Below are positions 44,569 to 53,071 of a stretch of 64,000 bases of DNA, in pieces. Below the pieces are notes generated by a model, which did not search any database, had not been told where the DNA came from, and was given only the letters and a program-made list of their open reading frames with translations. Position 1 is the stretch's first letter. Every line of letters starts with the position of its first letter. Position numbers and translations under genes: made by a program. Source of the stretch: Oscillospiraceae bacterium (GTDB lineage: Bacteria; Bacillota; Clostridia; Oscillospirales; Oscillospiraceae); contig SVMI01000008.1 of NCBI GenBank assembly GCA_015067495.1, positions 26,475 through 90,474 of the forward strand, in the 5' to 3' direction.

Positions 44569-45273
44569 CAAGCCGGAAAGATACATGCTGCAAGCGGATG
44601 CAATAATCGCAGCAAGCTTCTTTTGATGATCCCCCGAGCGCAGCTTGGCTTCCTCCTGCGGATTGGAAAGAAAACCACACTCGATCAACGCCGCCTGACA
44701 GGTCACATTTTGCAGCAGATAGACATTCTGTGCCTTTTTGCTTTTTCGGTTGCTTGTTGGATCAAGATTTTCAACGAACGAATCCTGTAATTGCTTTGCC
44801 AAGCGGTCGCTCCCCTCTGTGGGCGCATAAAAAACCTGCGCACCGAAATAGCGGGAATCAGAGAAGGTATTTTGATGAATACTGATCAGGATCGCTCCGT
44901 CTGTTTCATTTGAAATACGTATACGTTCCTTCAGATCCGAGATCTTCTGTGCGGCGATGGTATTTCCCTCTGTGTAGACAGACTCGTCCGTCGTGCGGAT
45001 CATCACTGTTTCGTATCCGAGAAATCGAAACAGATCGTTGACACGCAGGGCGATCTCAAGATTGATCCGGCTTTCAAGCACGCCGGTACAAGACGTCGCA
45101 CCGCCATCAATACCACCGTGTCCTGCATCAATGACAATGCGGTGCTGACGCTCCACCGGTTGGTTTTGAGAAATTACAGTAACGGCATTACTGCCTGCCC
45201 CGGCAATGCCGATGACCAAAATTAACGTTAAAAGATAAAACGGCACAAAGCCGAACCAGTTAATCCGTTTCAT
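44563..45273 (-). CDS. cwlD: N-acetylmuramoyl-L-alanine amidase CwlD
   Basis: 236 aa. An N-terminal membrane segment (FVPFYLLTLILVIGIAG) is followed by an Amidase_3 domain: HRIVIDAGHGGIDGG (zinc His), SRINLEIALRV (zinc Glu), SIHQNTF (zinc His) and LIECGFLSNPQE (catalytic Glu). CwlD makes muramic-delta-lactam in spore cortex during sporulation. The upstream CATACAAT box supports mother-cell expression. Monocistronic. Confidence 0.92.
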   Translation of the reverse strand: MKRINWFGFVPFYLLTLILVIGIAGAGSNAVTVISQNQPVERQHRIVIDAGHGGIDGGATSCTGVLESRINLEIALRVNDLFRFLGYETVMIRTTDESVYTEGNTIAAQKISDLKERIRISNETDGAILISIHQNTFSDSRYFGAQVFYAPTEGSDRLAKQLQDSFVENLDPTSNRKSKKAQNVYLLQNVTCQAALIECGFLSNPQEEAKLRSGDHQKKLAAIIASACSMYLSGLK

Positions 45274-45278
45274 ACAAA

Positions 45279-45297
45279 CACCTCAATGCATTGTATG
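45279..45297 (-). promoter_or_regulatory. Sigma-E-type -10 box abutting the cwlD Shine-Dalgarno
   Basis: Minus strand CATACAAT (45297-45290), 5 nt (GCATT), GAGGTG (45284-45279), 5 nt, ATG 45273. Same composite arrangement as yunB and ylbJ. No clear -35. Confidence 0.6.
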
Positions 45298-45348
45298 CAT
45301 CCGGCATTATAACAGAACTCCGGGCTGTCATCCAGCATAGTATGACGA

Positions 45349-45362
45349 GGAACGACCGTTCC
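45349..45362. promoter_or_regulatory. 14-bp palindrome GGAACGACCGTTCC upstream of cotJ
   Basis: The sequence contains GAAC-N4-GTTC, the core of Firmicutes LexA (DinR) boxes. It lies 28 nt before the cotJ GTG start, next to a TATAAT-like string (45366-45371). LexA control of a spore-coat operon would be unexpected, so function is uncertain. Confidence 0.3.
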
Positions 45363-45389
45363 GAGTATAATTTGACAGGAGGAATCGAT

Positions 45390-45836
45390 GTGGAATCACA
45401 GGCGCAAAGAAAGCGCTGTACAGAAGGGCGGCTTCCGCAAATGGCACCGCTGGCAAACCCCTACGTTCCCTTTCAGCTGGAAAATCCGCCGAAATACGAG
45501 CCGGGTATGGCTTTGATCCGCGGTACGCTCTTTCCGGGGCTGGATCTGCCGTTCATGAACATGGTCAACAACAAAGAAAAGGAACCTACACCGAAATCTG
45601 AACTTCAAAAACTTGCCTTCATGATTCAGGAGCTGGCACTGTATCTTGACACGCACCCTGATGATCGGGAAGCATTGGAAGCTTACCAAAACTATCAGAA
45701 AATCTACGCAAAACTGGCAAAGGAATACGGCGAGCATGTTGCACAGCTTAATCACGCACAACCAACTGACGGAGAGCGTTACCGTTGGCTGGACGATCCG
45801 TGGCCGTGGGAATTTGCAGCCAATCAGGAGGTGTAA
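45390..45836 (+). CDS. cotJB: Fused spore coat protein CotJA-CotJB
   Basis: 148 aa from GTG 45390 (SD AGGAGG 7 nt upstream). Residues ~15-60 match CotJA (APLANPYVPFQ, MALIRGTLFPGLDLPF). Residues ~68-148 match CotJB (ELQKLAFMIQELALYLDTHP, EALEAYQNYQKIYAKL, WLDDPWPWEF). These are normally two overlapping genes; here a single frame joins them by a short linker (NMVNNKEKEPTPKS). cotJC follows 2 nt later. Expected role: inner spore coat assembly under mother-cell sigma factors. Confidence 0.85.
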   Translation: MESQAQRKRCTEGRLPQMAPLANPYVPFQLENPPKYEPGMALIRGTLFPGLDLPFMNMVNNKEKEPTPKSELQKLAFMIQELALYLDTHPDDREALEAYQNYQKIYAKLAKEYGEHVAQLNHAQPTDGERYRWLDDPWPWEFAANQEV

Positions 45837-45838
45837 GT

Positions 45839-46435
45839 ATGTTTTTGTATGACAAGAAGCTGCAGTACCCCGTGAAGATCGCTCGCCCCAACCCTCGGCT
45901 TGCGTCTATCATCATCAGCCAGTACGGCGGACCGGATGGAGAATTGGGTGCTTCCCTTCGTTACCTTTCCCAACGATACTCGATGCCCTTTGATGATCAG
46001 AAGGGGCTTTTAACGGATATTGGAACGGAAGAGCTGGGACATCTTGAGATGATCGCAGCCATCGTTCATCAGCTGACCAGAAATCTGAAGGAAAAGGATA
46101 TTGAAAATACCCCTCTGGAGCAGTATTTTGTGGATCATACCAACGGTGTATACCCCGCCGCTGCGTCGGGTTTTCCATGGACCGCTGCCACCATGCAGGT
46201 CAAGGGAGACCCCATCGCCGATCTGACGGAAGACCTTGCTGCAGAGCAGAAAGCCCGGGTCACTTATGACAATATCCTGCGCCTGTCCGATGACCCGGAT
46301 GTGAATGATGTTATTAAATTCCTCCGGGAACGGGAGATCGTACACTTCCAGCGTTTCGGTGAATCGCTGCAGCAGCTGCGTGAACGGCTCAATCAAAAGA
46401 ATGTCTATTGCATGAACCCTGCGTTTGATCTGTAA
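45839..46435 (+). CDS. cotJC: Spore coat protein CotJC (manganese-catalase-like)
   Basis: 198 aa from ATG 45839 (SD AGGAGGTG at the end of cotJAB). Ferritin-like helical bundle: YDKKLQYPVKI, LASIIISQYGGPDGELGASLRYLSQRY-type start, TEELGHLEMIAAIV with metal ligands, ASGFPWTAATMQVKGDP and EQKARVTYDNIL. Family members are related to manganese catalases and are spore coat components. Confidence 0.94.
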   Translation: MFLYDKKLQYPVKIARPNPRLASIIISQYGGPDGELGASLRYLSQRYSMPFDDQKGLLTDIGTEELGHLEMIAAIVHQLTRNLKEKDIENTPLEQYFVDHTNGVYPAAASGFPWTAATMQVKGDPIADLTEDLAAEQKARVTYDNILRLSDDPDVNDVIKFLREREIVHFQRFGESLQQLRERLNQKNVYCMNPAFDL

Positions 46436-46438
46436 AAA

Positions 46439-46463
46439 GATGGGGCACTTTTTGTGCCCCATC
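46439..46463 (+). terminator. Hairpin after cotJC, weak terminator
   Basis: Perfect 10-bp stem GATGGGGCAC / GTGCCCCATC with a 5-T loop, but it is followed by CCCAATTT rather than a T-run. It may protect the mRNA 3' end or terminate inefficiently. Confidence 0.5.
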
Positions 46464-46525
46464 CCCAATTTCAGGCATGCTTCTCCCCTGCTTTTTGTCC
46501 TTCGTTACAAAAAATATTTTGCCTA

Positions 46526-46554
46526 TTGTATTCCCATGTCGAAAGTGCTATTAT
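46526..46554 (+). promoter_or_regulatory. Probable sigma-A promoter of serC-serA
   Basis: -35 TTGTAT (46526-46531), 17 nt, -10 TATTAT (46549-46554). The ~65-nt leader contains a small hairpin (46563-46593) pairing CAAAT/ATTTG and CCGCA/TGCGG. No T-box is seen. Confidence 0.55.
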
Positions 46555-46624
46555 ATGATACAAATACAAATGCCCGCATTGTGCGGACAATTTGCATCAT
46601 TTGATCTATATGGAGGTTTTTGCT

Positions 46625-47707
46625 ATGGCTCGTGTTTACAATTTTTCCGCAGGTCCCGCCGTTCTGCCTGAGTCCGTTCTGCAGTCAGCCGCCGCTGAGA
46701 TGATGGATTACAACGGCAGCGGTATGTCTGTTATGGAAATGAGTCACCGCTCAAAAACCTATCAGAAGATCATCGATACTGCTGAAGCGGATCTGCGTGA
46801 GCTGATGGGCATCCCGGACAACTACAAGGTTCTGTTTCTGCAGGGTGGTGCTTCTACCCAATTTGCAATGATCCCCATGAACCTAATGAAAAATCGGGTG
46901 GCGGACTATATCATCACCGGTCAGTGGGCAAAGAAGGCATGGCAGGAAGGCAATATTTACGGTCAGGCGAACGCCGTAGCATCCTCTGCGGATAAGACCT
47001 TCTCCTACATCCCCGACTGCTCTGATCTGCCGATCAGCGAAAATGCAGACTATGTGTATATCTGCGAGAACAATACCATTTACGGCACAAAGTTCCATCA
47101 ACTGCCGGACACCAAGGGAAAACCGTTGGTGGCTGACGTTTCCTCCTGCTTCTTATCCGAACCTGTGGATGTCAGTAAGTATGGCATGATCTACGGCGGC
47201 GCGCAGAAAAACATCGGTCCTGCCGGTGTCGTGATCGCAATCATTCGTGAAGACCTGATTACGGAAGACACCCTTCCCGGCACGCCCACCATGCTTAAGT
47301 ATCACATCCACCGTGACAACGGGTCGATGTACAACACCCCTCCTGCCTATGGCATCTACATCTGCGGTAAGGTCTTCCAATGGCTCAAGGAGCAGGGCGG
47401 TCTCGAAGCGATGCAGGCATACAATAAGAAGAAGGCTGCGATCCTCTACGATTTCCTTGATGCCAGCGAGATGTTCCGGGGAACAGTTGTTAAAAAGGAT
47501 CGCTCCCTGATGAACGTACCCTTCGTTACGGACAGCGAAGAGCTGAATGCCGCATTCATTGCGCAGGCAACACAGGCAGGCTTTGTCAACCTGAAGGGTC
47601 ACAGAACTGTCGGCGGTATGCGCGCCAGCATCTATAACGCAATGCCTACCGAGGGCGTTGAAAAGCTGGTTTCCTTTATGGAAGCCTTTGAAAAGAATAA
47701 CCGATGA
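46625..47707 (+). CDS. serC: Phosphoserine aminotransferase
   Basis: 360 aa from ATG 46625 (SD GGAGG). Class V aminotransferase: N-terminal VYNFSAGPAVLPESVL, GGASTQFAMIPMNL, PLP Lys in GGAQKNIGPAG, and the C-terminal LKGHRTVGGMRASIYNAMP signature. Converts 3-phosphohydroxypyruvate to phosphoserine. It is followed by serA after 13 nt, giving a two-gene serine operon; serB is not nearby. Confidence 0.97.
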   Translation: MARVYNFSAGPAVLPESVLQSAAAEMMDYNGSGMSVMEMSHRSKTYQKIIDTAEADLRELMGIPDNYKVLFLQGGASTQFAMIPMNLMKNRVADYIITGQWAKKAWQEGNIYGQANAVASSADKTFSYIPDCSDLPISENADYVYICENNTIYGTKFHQLPDTKGKPLVADVSSCFLSEPVDVSKYGMIYGGAQKNIGPAGVVIAIIREDLITEDTLPGTPTMLKYHIHRDNGSMYNTPPAYGIYICGKVFQWLKEQGGLEAMQAYNKKKAAILYDFLDASEMFRGTVVKKDRSLMNVPFVTDSEELNAAFIAQATQAGFVNLKGHRTVGGMRASIYNAMPTEGVEKLVSFMEAFEKNNR

Positions 47708-47720
47708 AAGGATGCTCACT

Positions 47721-48884
47721 ATGTTCAACATCCATTATTTGAATAAAATCTCTCCGAAGGGTCTTGCCCTTTGGACGGAGGATTATCAAACAGCAGAAAG
47801 CATCGATACCGCAGATGCGGTGATGGTACGAAGTGCTGCCATGCACGAGCTGGAGCTGCCAGCCAATCTTCTGGCAGTTGCCCGCGCCGGCGCAGGTGTC
47901 AATAACATCCCTTTGGACAAGTGCGCGCAGCAGGGCATCGTTGTTTTTAATACCCCCGGTGCCAACGCGAACGGTGTCAAGGAAATGGCGATCTGCGGCA
48001 TGCTGTTGGGCAGTCGTGACATCATCGGCGGCATTAATTGGGTGCAGTCTATTAAGGATGAAGGTGACGTCGCCAAGAAGGTTGAAAAGGGCAAGTCTCA
48101 GTTTGCCGGCAATGAGATCATCGATAAAAAGCTCGGCGTTATCGGACTTGGTGCCATCGGCGGACCTCTTGCCAATGCAGCGATTCAGCTGGGCATGAAG
48201 GTCTACGGCTACGATCCCTACATTTCCATTGATGCCGCATGGCATCTGGACAGCCATATTCAGCCAGTCAAGACATTGGACGAGATCTATGAAAATTGCG
48301 ACATCATCTCCGTCCATGTTCCCCTGCTTGACTCCACACGTCAAATGATCAATGCTGATGCCATGGAAAAGATGAAAGACGGCGTGATTTTGCTGAATTT
48401 CGCACGTGATGCTTTGGTTGATGATGACGCGCTGGAGGAAGCACTGAAGGCTGGCAAGGTCAAGCGTTATGTGACCGACTTCCCCAACGACCGCACTGCC
48501 GGTATGGAAGGTGTCATCGCGATTCCCCATCTTGGTGCATCCACCGAGGAATCGGAAGATAACTGTGCCAAGATGGCTGTCAAGCAGCTGCAGAACTATT
48601 TACAAAACGGCAACATTGTCAACTCTGTCAATTTCCCCAACTGTGATCTGGGCATCTGCAGCAAGGAAAGCAGAGTGACGATCCTGCACCGCAATATCCC
48701 CAACTCCCTGAGCCGCTTTACCTCTACCCTATCCAAAGAAAATATCAACATTTCCGATCTGATGAACCGCAGCCGCGGTGAATACGCCTATACCATGCTG
48801 GATCTCGATCATAAGGCATCCGATGCACTCATTGATGAGCTTTGCGAGATCGACGGCGTTTTGCGTGTTCGCGTTATTAAATGA
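47721..48884 (+). CDS. serA: D-3-phosphoglycerate dehydrogenase
   Basis: 387 aa from ATG 47721. Substrate/NAD domains: ARAGAGVNNIPLDKC, GLGAIGGPLAN Rossmann motif, LLNFARDALVDDDALEEAL with the catalytic Arg, and IPHLGASTEESEDN with the catalytic His. A C-terminal ACT-type regulatory domain (~320-387, RVTILHRNIPNSLSRFTSTL) suggests serine feedback. Catalyses the first step of serine synthesis, paired with serC. Confidence 0.95.
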   Translation: MFNIHYLNKISPKGLALWTEDYQTAESIDTADAVMVRSAAMHELELPANLLAVARAGAGVNNIPLDKCAQQGIVVFNTPGANANGVKEMAICGMLLGSRDIIGGINWVQSIKDEGDVAKKVEKGKSQFAGNEIIDKKLGVIGLGAIGGPLANAAIQLGMKVYGYDPYISIDAAWHLDSHIQPVKTLDEIYENCDIISVHVPLLDSTRQMINADAMEKMKDGVILLNFARDALVDDDALEEALKAGKVKRYVTDFPNDRTAGMEGVIAIPHLGASTEESEDNCAKMAVKQLQNYLQNGNIVNSVNFPNCDLGICSKESRVTILHRNIPNSLSRFTSTLSKENINISDLMNRSRGEYAYTMLDLDHKASDALIDELCEIDGVLRVRVIK

Positions 48885-48886
48885 CA

Positions 48887-48917
48887 AAAACAGGGACACA
48901 ATGTGTCCCTGTTTTCC
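48887..48917. terminator. Bidirectional terminator between serA and the flavin reductase-like gene
   Basis: 13-bp stem AAAACAGGGACAC / GTGTCCCTGTTTT with AAT loop and A/T flanks. Confidence 0.92.
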
Positions 48918-49439
48918 TTATTCTGTAATGATGTATGCGCCTACGATCTCTGCGTAATAGGCGATGTGATAATCTCTTTTCCCATCCACTTCAGGATAGT
49001 AACGGTCAAGGATTGCCTGCGGCAAGCCTTCCGTCGGCTGCGGATTGCGGTAAACGACCTTGCATTCCAAGGTCAGCGGCAGCTCCCGAATGCCGGGAAC
49101 GCTGATATTCATAGGTTCCTCCGTATGAAGCTCCAGCTCTTTGAACTTATCCACCTCACGCCCGGATTTTGTACCGCAGAAGCCCAGAATTTTGCTGTCA
49201 AATTCCCCCATGGGGCAGTTGATCGTAAACTCGGGATTCTTGTCGAGAAGCTCGCGTGTATAACGGCTTTCCCGCACATAAGCAACAAACATGGGTCTTC
49301 CCCACTCAATTCCAATCGTACCCCAACCGATGGTCATGGTATTGACAAAATCATCTGCTTTTGTAGTCAGCAGGATGCCTTTTTTCATGCATTCACCGAA
49401 CGTACCGGCATAGTCAAAGGGATTGATAAGCTTCTTCAT
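48918..49439 (-). CDS. Flavin reductase-like FMN-binding protein
   Basis: 173 aa from ATG 49439 (SD AGGAGG); earlier in-frame starts lack an SD. Split-barrel flavin-binding pattern: GILLTTKADDFVNTMTIGW, RPMFVAYVRESRYTRELLD, EFTINCPMGEFD and CKVVYR. Such proteins are FMN-dependent reductases or electron carriers; substrate unknown. Short single gene between serA and the hydrolase gene. Confidence 0.82.
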   Translation of the reverse strand: MKKLINPFDYAGTFGECMKKGILLTTKADDFVNTMTIGWGTIGIEWGRPMFVAYVRESRYTRELLDKNPEFTINCPMGEFDSKILGFCGTKSGREVDKFKELELHTEEPMNISVPGIRELPLTLECKVVYRNPQPTEGLPQAILDRYYPEVDGKRDYHIAYYAEIVGAYIITE

Positions 49440-49524
49440 AATTTTCCTCCTTATTATAGATGAGATTATCATAACACAGACGATTGAGAATTTCCATAGA
49501 TTTTGGTAAATATCACACACTTTC

Positions 49525-49553
49525 TTGACGGTATTCTGAAAACCAGATATAAT
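49525..49553 (+). promoter_or_regulatory. Strong sigma-A promoter of the hydrolase gene
   Basis: -35 TTGACG (49525-49530), 17 nt, -10 TATAAT (49548-49553). Confidence 0.85.
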
Positions 49554-49584
49554 AGAGATAACCTACTCGAAGGTGGTGACAACC

Positions 49585-50553
49585 ATGTGGTATTTGATTC
49601 CTGCAATACTGATCTCTATATTTATAATCCTGAGCTACGGCTGCTTCCGCAAATGCTTTTACGCAGCTAACAGAAAGCCAACAGATCCCTACAAACCCCT
49701 GCGCGGTCCCCAGTATCAGGAAGTGAAAGAGAAGATGCTCGAGAATACACGCTTTATGGATGGGCTAGCCTTTGAGGGCGTAACCATTACGTCTTTTGAT
49801 GGAACACGGCTGTTTGGTCGGTATTATCATCACAAGGATGGCGCGCCGGTCATGATCTTCTTTCACGGTTACCGCAGTGCAGCACTTCGGGACGGCGCAG
49901 GCGGCTTTCGGTTGAATAAAAATCTGGGCATCAACGTGCTTGCTGTTGACCAGCGCGCACACGGTCAAAGTGGCGGTCATGTTATTACCTTCGGCGTGAA
50001 AGAGCAGTACGACTGCCTTTGCTGGGCAGAATATGCAGCGCAGCGCTTTGGCGCAAATACACCGATTATTCTTTCAGGTCTCTCCATGGGCGCAGCGACT
50101 GTTATTATGGCAACAGCACTTCCCCTTCCACCATCGGTTTGCTGCGTGCTTGCAGACTGCCCTTACTCATCTCCCAAGGAGATCGTTTGCACGGTCTCAC
50201 GGGATCTGGGCTTCCCTGCGTGGTTGTCTTACCCGTTTTTATGGTTTGGAGCCCGAATATTCGGCTCGTTCGATCTCAGCTCAGGAGGCGCTGCAGCGGT
50301 CGCCGGGAGCTGTTCCCTGCCTGCCATGATCTTCCATGGGGAAGATGATCGGCTTGTCCCCTGTGAAATGGGACGAGAGATCAGCAACAATTCAGACGGA
50401 CATATAGCGGTCGAAACATTTCCCTATGCCGGTCACGGACTGAGCTATATGATCGACCCGGCGCGCTACGAAATGTGCTACACGAATTTTCTTCGCTCTG
50501 TTCCGGCACTTTCCCGGCATTTTGCTCAAATCGGAAACGCAGTTGATGTTTGA
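49585..50553 (+). CDS. Membrane-anchored alpha/beta hydrolase
   Basis: 322 aa from ATG 49585 (SD AAGGTGGTG). One N-terminal transmembrane helix (WYLIPAILISIFIILSYG) precedes the hydrolase fold: oxyanion MIFFHGYRSA, nucleophile Ser in LSGLSMGAAT (GxSxG), acid Asp in FHGEDDRLVP, and His in YAGHGLSYM. It fits the acyl-aminoacyl-peptidase/serine-esterase group; substrate unknown. Its stop codon lies inside the promoter of the next gene. Confidence 0.87.
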   Translation: MWYLIPAILISIFIILSYGCFRKCFYAANRKPTDPYKPLRGPQYQEVKEKMLENTRFMDGLAFEGVTITSFDGTRLFGRYYHHKDGAPVMIFFHGYRSAALRDGAGGFRLNKNLGINVLAVDQRAHGQSGGHVITFGVKEQYDCLCWAEYAAQRFGANTPIILSGLSMGAATVIMATALPLPPSVCCVLADCPYSSPKEIVCTVSRDLGFPAWLSYPFLWFGARIFGSFDLSSGGAAAVAGSCSLPAMIFHGEDDRLVPCEMGREISNNSDGHIAVETFPYAGHGLSYMIDPARYEMCYTNFLRSVPALSRHFAQIGNAVDV

Positions 50554-50578
50554 CAGCAACCCATCCCTTTGGTATAAT
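50550..50578 (+). promoter_or_regulatory. Consensus sigma-A promoter of the cytidylate-kinase-like gene
   Basis: Perfect TTGACA (50550-50555), 17 nt, perfect TATAAT (50573-50578). The -35 overlaps the hydrolase stop codon. Confidence 0.9.
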
Positions 50579-50611
50579 AAGATCAGAAAGCAGAAATAAG
50601 GAGGTATTTTC

Positions 50612-51220
50612 ATGAAAAAGACGATCATTACCATCAGCCGTCAGTTCGGCAGCGGTGGCCGTACCGTAGGTCGCCTGATTGCCGAAAAGCTTGGCATCCC
50701 CTTCTATGACAAGGAGCTTGTAGAAAATATCGCACTTGAATCCGGCTTCGCTCCCACGTTTGTTGAAGAGCATGGTGAGCATTCTCCCGGCCGCACCCTC
50801 CTTTCCTACGCCTTCGCATCCACCGGCGTTCCGGGGGTGATGAACGGACTTTCCACGGCGGATTTCCTTTGGTCTATCCAATGCAGCACGATCCTGCAGA
50901 TTGCAGACAAGGGACCCTGCGTGATCGTGGGCAGAAATGCTGACTACATTTTGAAGGACCGCGAGGATGCGCTGCATGTGTACATCTATGCGGATCTTGA
51001 CTACCGCGCTGACCGCATCGTTCGGCTTTACGGCGAGTCCGAAAAGTCCCCCGTCGCCCGCCTGCAGGAAAAAGACAAGCGGCGCAGCGTCAACTATCAT
51101 CACTACACCGGCAGGACATGGGGCGCATCCGAAAATTACGATATTTGCCTGAATACCTCTGTCATTGGTGTGGAGGAAGCAGCAGACATTGTAGTATCCC
51201 TGATCCATAACATGAAGTAA
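50612..51220 (+). CDS. Cytidylate kinase-like family protein
   Basis: 202 aa. P-loop ITISRQFGSGGRTVGRLIAEKLGIP at the N-terminus, then PFYDKELVENIA, CVIVGRNADYIL and the Arg-rich lid KDKRRSVNYHHYTG. This is the Cmk-like domain widespread in Clostridia, distinct from housekeeping cmk and of unproven nucleotide specificity. SD AAGGAGG; very strong promoter; terminator after. Confidence 0.88.
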   Translation: MKKTIITISRQFGSGGRTVGRLIAEKLGIPFYDKELVENIALESGFAPTFVEEHGEHSPGRTLLSYAFASTGVPGVMNGLSTADFLWSIQCSTILQIADKGPCVIVGRNADYILKDREDALHVYIYADLDYRADRIVRLYGESEKSPVARLQEKDKRRSVNYHHYTGRTWGASENYDICLNTSVIGVEEAADIVVSLIHNMK

Positions 51221-51225
51221 GAAAT

Positions 51226-51254
51226 ACGGCATGCCATTTGGCATGCCGTTTCAT
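51226..51254. terminator. Bidirectional terminator after the cytidylate-kinase-like gene
   Basis: 11-bp stem ACGGCATGCCA / TGGCATGCCGT with TT between arms, flanked by A-rich and T-rich sequence. Confidence 0.8.
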
Positions 51255-51808
51255 TATTCTCTTCCTCGGGTAATACGGGTCAAGCCCATTGCCATACAGC
51301 CGATGCCGGCAAGGATCAACAGAACGGAAAGCTCTCTGACCCACTGCAATAAACCCAGTTTTCCAAGATCAAAGAACAAGATCCGTACCGGGATCGGGAT
51401 CAGGAACATGAGACCTGCCAGAAGTCTGCCAGGCAAATAGCCACCGGCAGTCAACACAAGAACGGCTCCCGCCAAGAGATACCAAATGATCGACAAAACG
51501 ATCTGGGCTGCTCCGCCGTTGGCGATATCAATAAGAATAATCGCAACGCACTGGATCGCACCGAAAATCGCATACAAGCCCGGAGCATTCAGGAAAAGGC
51601 ATTTCATGCAGACCACAAAAGCAGCCGTTGCCAGCACGCCGGACAAAATTGCTGCGATCGCCTCAATGATCGGAACATCCCGCAGGGTTGTGACTGCGAA
51701 ATAGTAAACAAGGGTAGCAAAAAATCCCAGACCCATAAAAAGCGGGCATGCTTCGATCCACTTGCTCTTAAAATCCACCTGAAAACGGCAGTATTGCTTC
51801 AATTTCAT
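51254..51808 (-). CDS. Six-helix membrane protein, unknown function
   Basis: 184 aa with about six hydrophobic helices spread over residues ~22-178 (e.g. GLGFFATLVYYFAVTTL, IVLSIIWYLLAGAVLVLTAG, ELSVLLILAGIGCMAMGL) and a short basic tail. No conserved catalytic motif recognised. It begins 16 nt after the DUF4317 stop, so it is probably expressed with it. Confidence 0.7.
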   Translation of the reverse strand: MKLKQYCRFQVDFKSKWIEACPLFMGLGFFATLVYYFAVTTLRDVPIIEAIAAILSGVLATAAFVVCMKCLFLNAPGLYAIFGAIQCVAIILIDIANGGAAQIVLSIIWYLLAGAVLVLTAGGYLPGRLLAGLMFLIPIPVRILFFDLGKLGLLQWVRELSVLLILAGIGCMAMGLTRITRGRE

Positions 51809-51824
51809 ATGTTCACCTCAGAAC

Positions 51825-52976
51825 TTAAACTGTTGCTTTTTCCTCGTCACGAATATGGATACTGACACCATTGACCTCAACGCTTTCTTCTGCGTTGATA
51901 AGAATATACTTCACCCCATCGATCACCCGTGTTTCGATCAGATCGGCACGGTCGGGCGCAACCTTGATGGACACATCCGGGGTCGTGACCTCGATACGCT
52001 TTTCGTTGATGATGTTCTTCGGATGCAGATCAGCCTCATGACCAAAGGTCTCATCATAATCAATGCTGAACTTGGCGATCTTACTGTCGCTGACGCCGCA
52101 GGACGAAAGAACCTGCGTCACATCCTCCTTGCACACCAGCAGCGGATCAGCAACCCTGCTCTGTTTGTGCAGCTCAATACGTCCCGCAAGATCCTCGTGG
52201 ATCGACTGGACAACCTCAAGACTGCATTGCTCATCCAGCGCATTTGCGAGGATCGCCTCAAAGGAACGCTTCTGCTCAAAGGCAGGCTTCGGAATCGGTG
52301 TATGGAAAACACGCTCGACAAATTCCTCATGACTGTTCTTGGGGCTGTGTGTGTAATAAAGCGCGCCATAGATATTCGTCGCCCGGTCATCGAAGGCAGG
52401 AAACAGAAAACCAAGCTCCGGCGCGCTGACAATGTTGTCAATACCGCTGTCACTGAATTCCTTTTCCTCCGGCGCATAGTGCAGCTTCGACTTTGTCTGT
52501 TTCACGGGACAGATTGCACAAAGGATAAAACGGAATGTCTCCTCTGACCGCCCGGAGTCATCTTCATCGTTCTTGCTTCTGAAAGGAACATCATAACTGT
52601 CACAGCCCAGCAGGATCAGATAGTTCTGCTTGAGAGAGACGGTTTCGATGACCTTCTGGTAGAATTCCTGACGAAGCTCTGAATCCTCAAGCCCGGTGCG
52701 GCGAAGCTCCATCAGCAGCTTATGCTCAGGACTGTCCATCACCTGCTGGGTCTTGAACACGATATCGATCAGATTTTTGCCGATCGTACCTGATAAAGCG
52801 CGCTTCAGGAGGGCAAAGTACTTCTCCCCTTCGTTTTCGCTCATCAAGCCGGTGCTTTTGCGAAATTCCGAAATGATCTCCTTATTGTCATTGACATAGC
52901 AGCAATAAAGAGATGTCATGTTGCTGCGGTCACGACGGATATGGCGGCGAATCTCGCCCACTTCCCTGATGTTCAT
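51825..52976 (-). CDS. DUF4317 family protein
   Basis: 383 aa from ATG 52976. Begins MNIREVGEIRRHIRRDRSNM, followed by YCCYVNDNKEIISEFRKS, the recognisable N-terminus of DUF4317 proteins common in Lachnospiraceae/Oscillospiraceae. Soluble, no signal peptide, alternating alpha/beta; no enzyme motif recognised. Own promoter; the downstream membrane-protein gene is likely in the same transcript. Function unknown. Confidence 0.82.
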   Translation of the reverse strand: MNIREVGEIRRHIRRDRSNMTSLYCCYVNDNKEIISEFRKSTGLMSENEGEKYFALLKRALSGTIGKNLIDIVFKTQQVMDSPEHKLLMELRRTGLEDSELRQEFYQKVIETVSLKQNYLILLGCDSYDVPFRSKNDEDDSGRSEETFRFILCAICPVKQTKSKLHYAPEEKEFSDSGIDNIVSAPELGFLFPAFDDRATNIYGALYYTHSPKNSHEEFVERVFHTPIPKPAFEQKRSFEAILANALDEQCSLEVVQSIHEDLAGRIELHKQSRVADPLLVCKEDVTQVLSSCGVSDSKIAKFSIDYDETFGHEADLHPKNIINEKRIEVTTPDVSIKVAPDRADLIETRVIDGVKYILINAEESVEVNGVSIHIRDEEKATV

Positions 52977-53005
52977 AACAAACCTCACTTGTATGTACTG
53001 GAGCT

Positions 53006-53034
53006 ATTATACCACAGAATTTTGTAAGAAACAA
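53006..53034 (-). promoter_or_regulatory. Sigma-A promoter of the DUF4317 gene
   Basis: Minus strand -35 TTGTTT (53034-53029), 17 nt, -10 TATAAT (53011-53006). Confidence 0.75.
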
Positions 53035-53036
53035 TA

Positions 53037-53069
53037 GGAAAAGTGCGCTGCTGCCGCAGCGCACTTTCA
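53037..53069 (-). terminator. Terminator at the end of the dnaE-to-pgsA run
   Basis: 12-bp stem AAAGTGCGCTGC / GCAGCGCACTTT, loop of 4 nt, followed on the minus strand by TTCC. It lies directly after the pgsA stop codon and before the DUF4317 promoter. Confidence 0.8.
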
Positions 53070-53071
53070 GT

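Noticed and set aside
46555..46624. Serine T-box or riboswitch before serC
   Set aside because: Only a small hairpin is present; no T-box core, specifier context or known aptamer pattern is visible.
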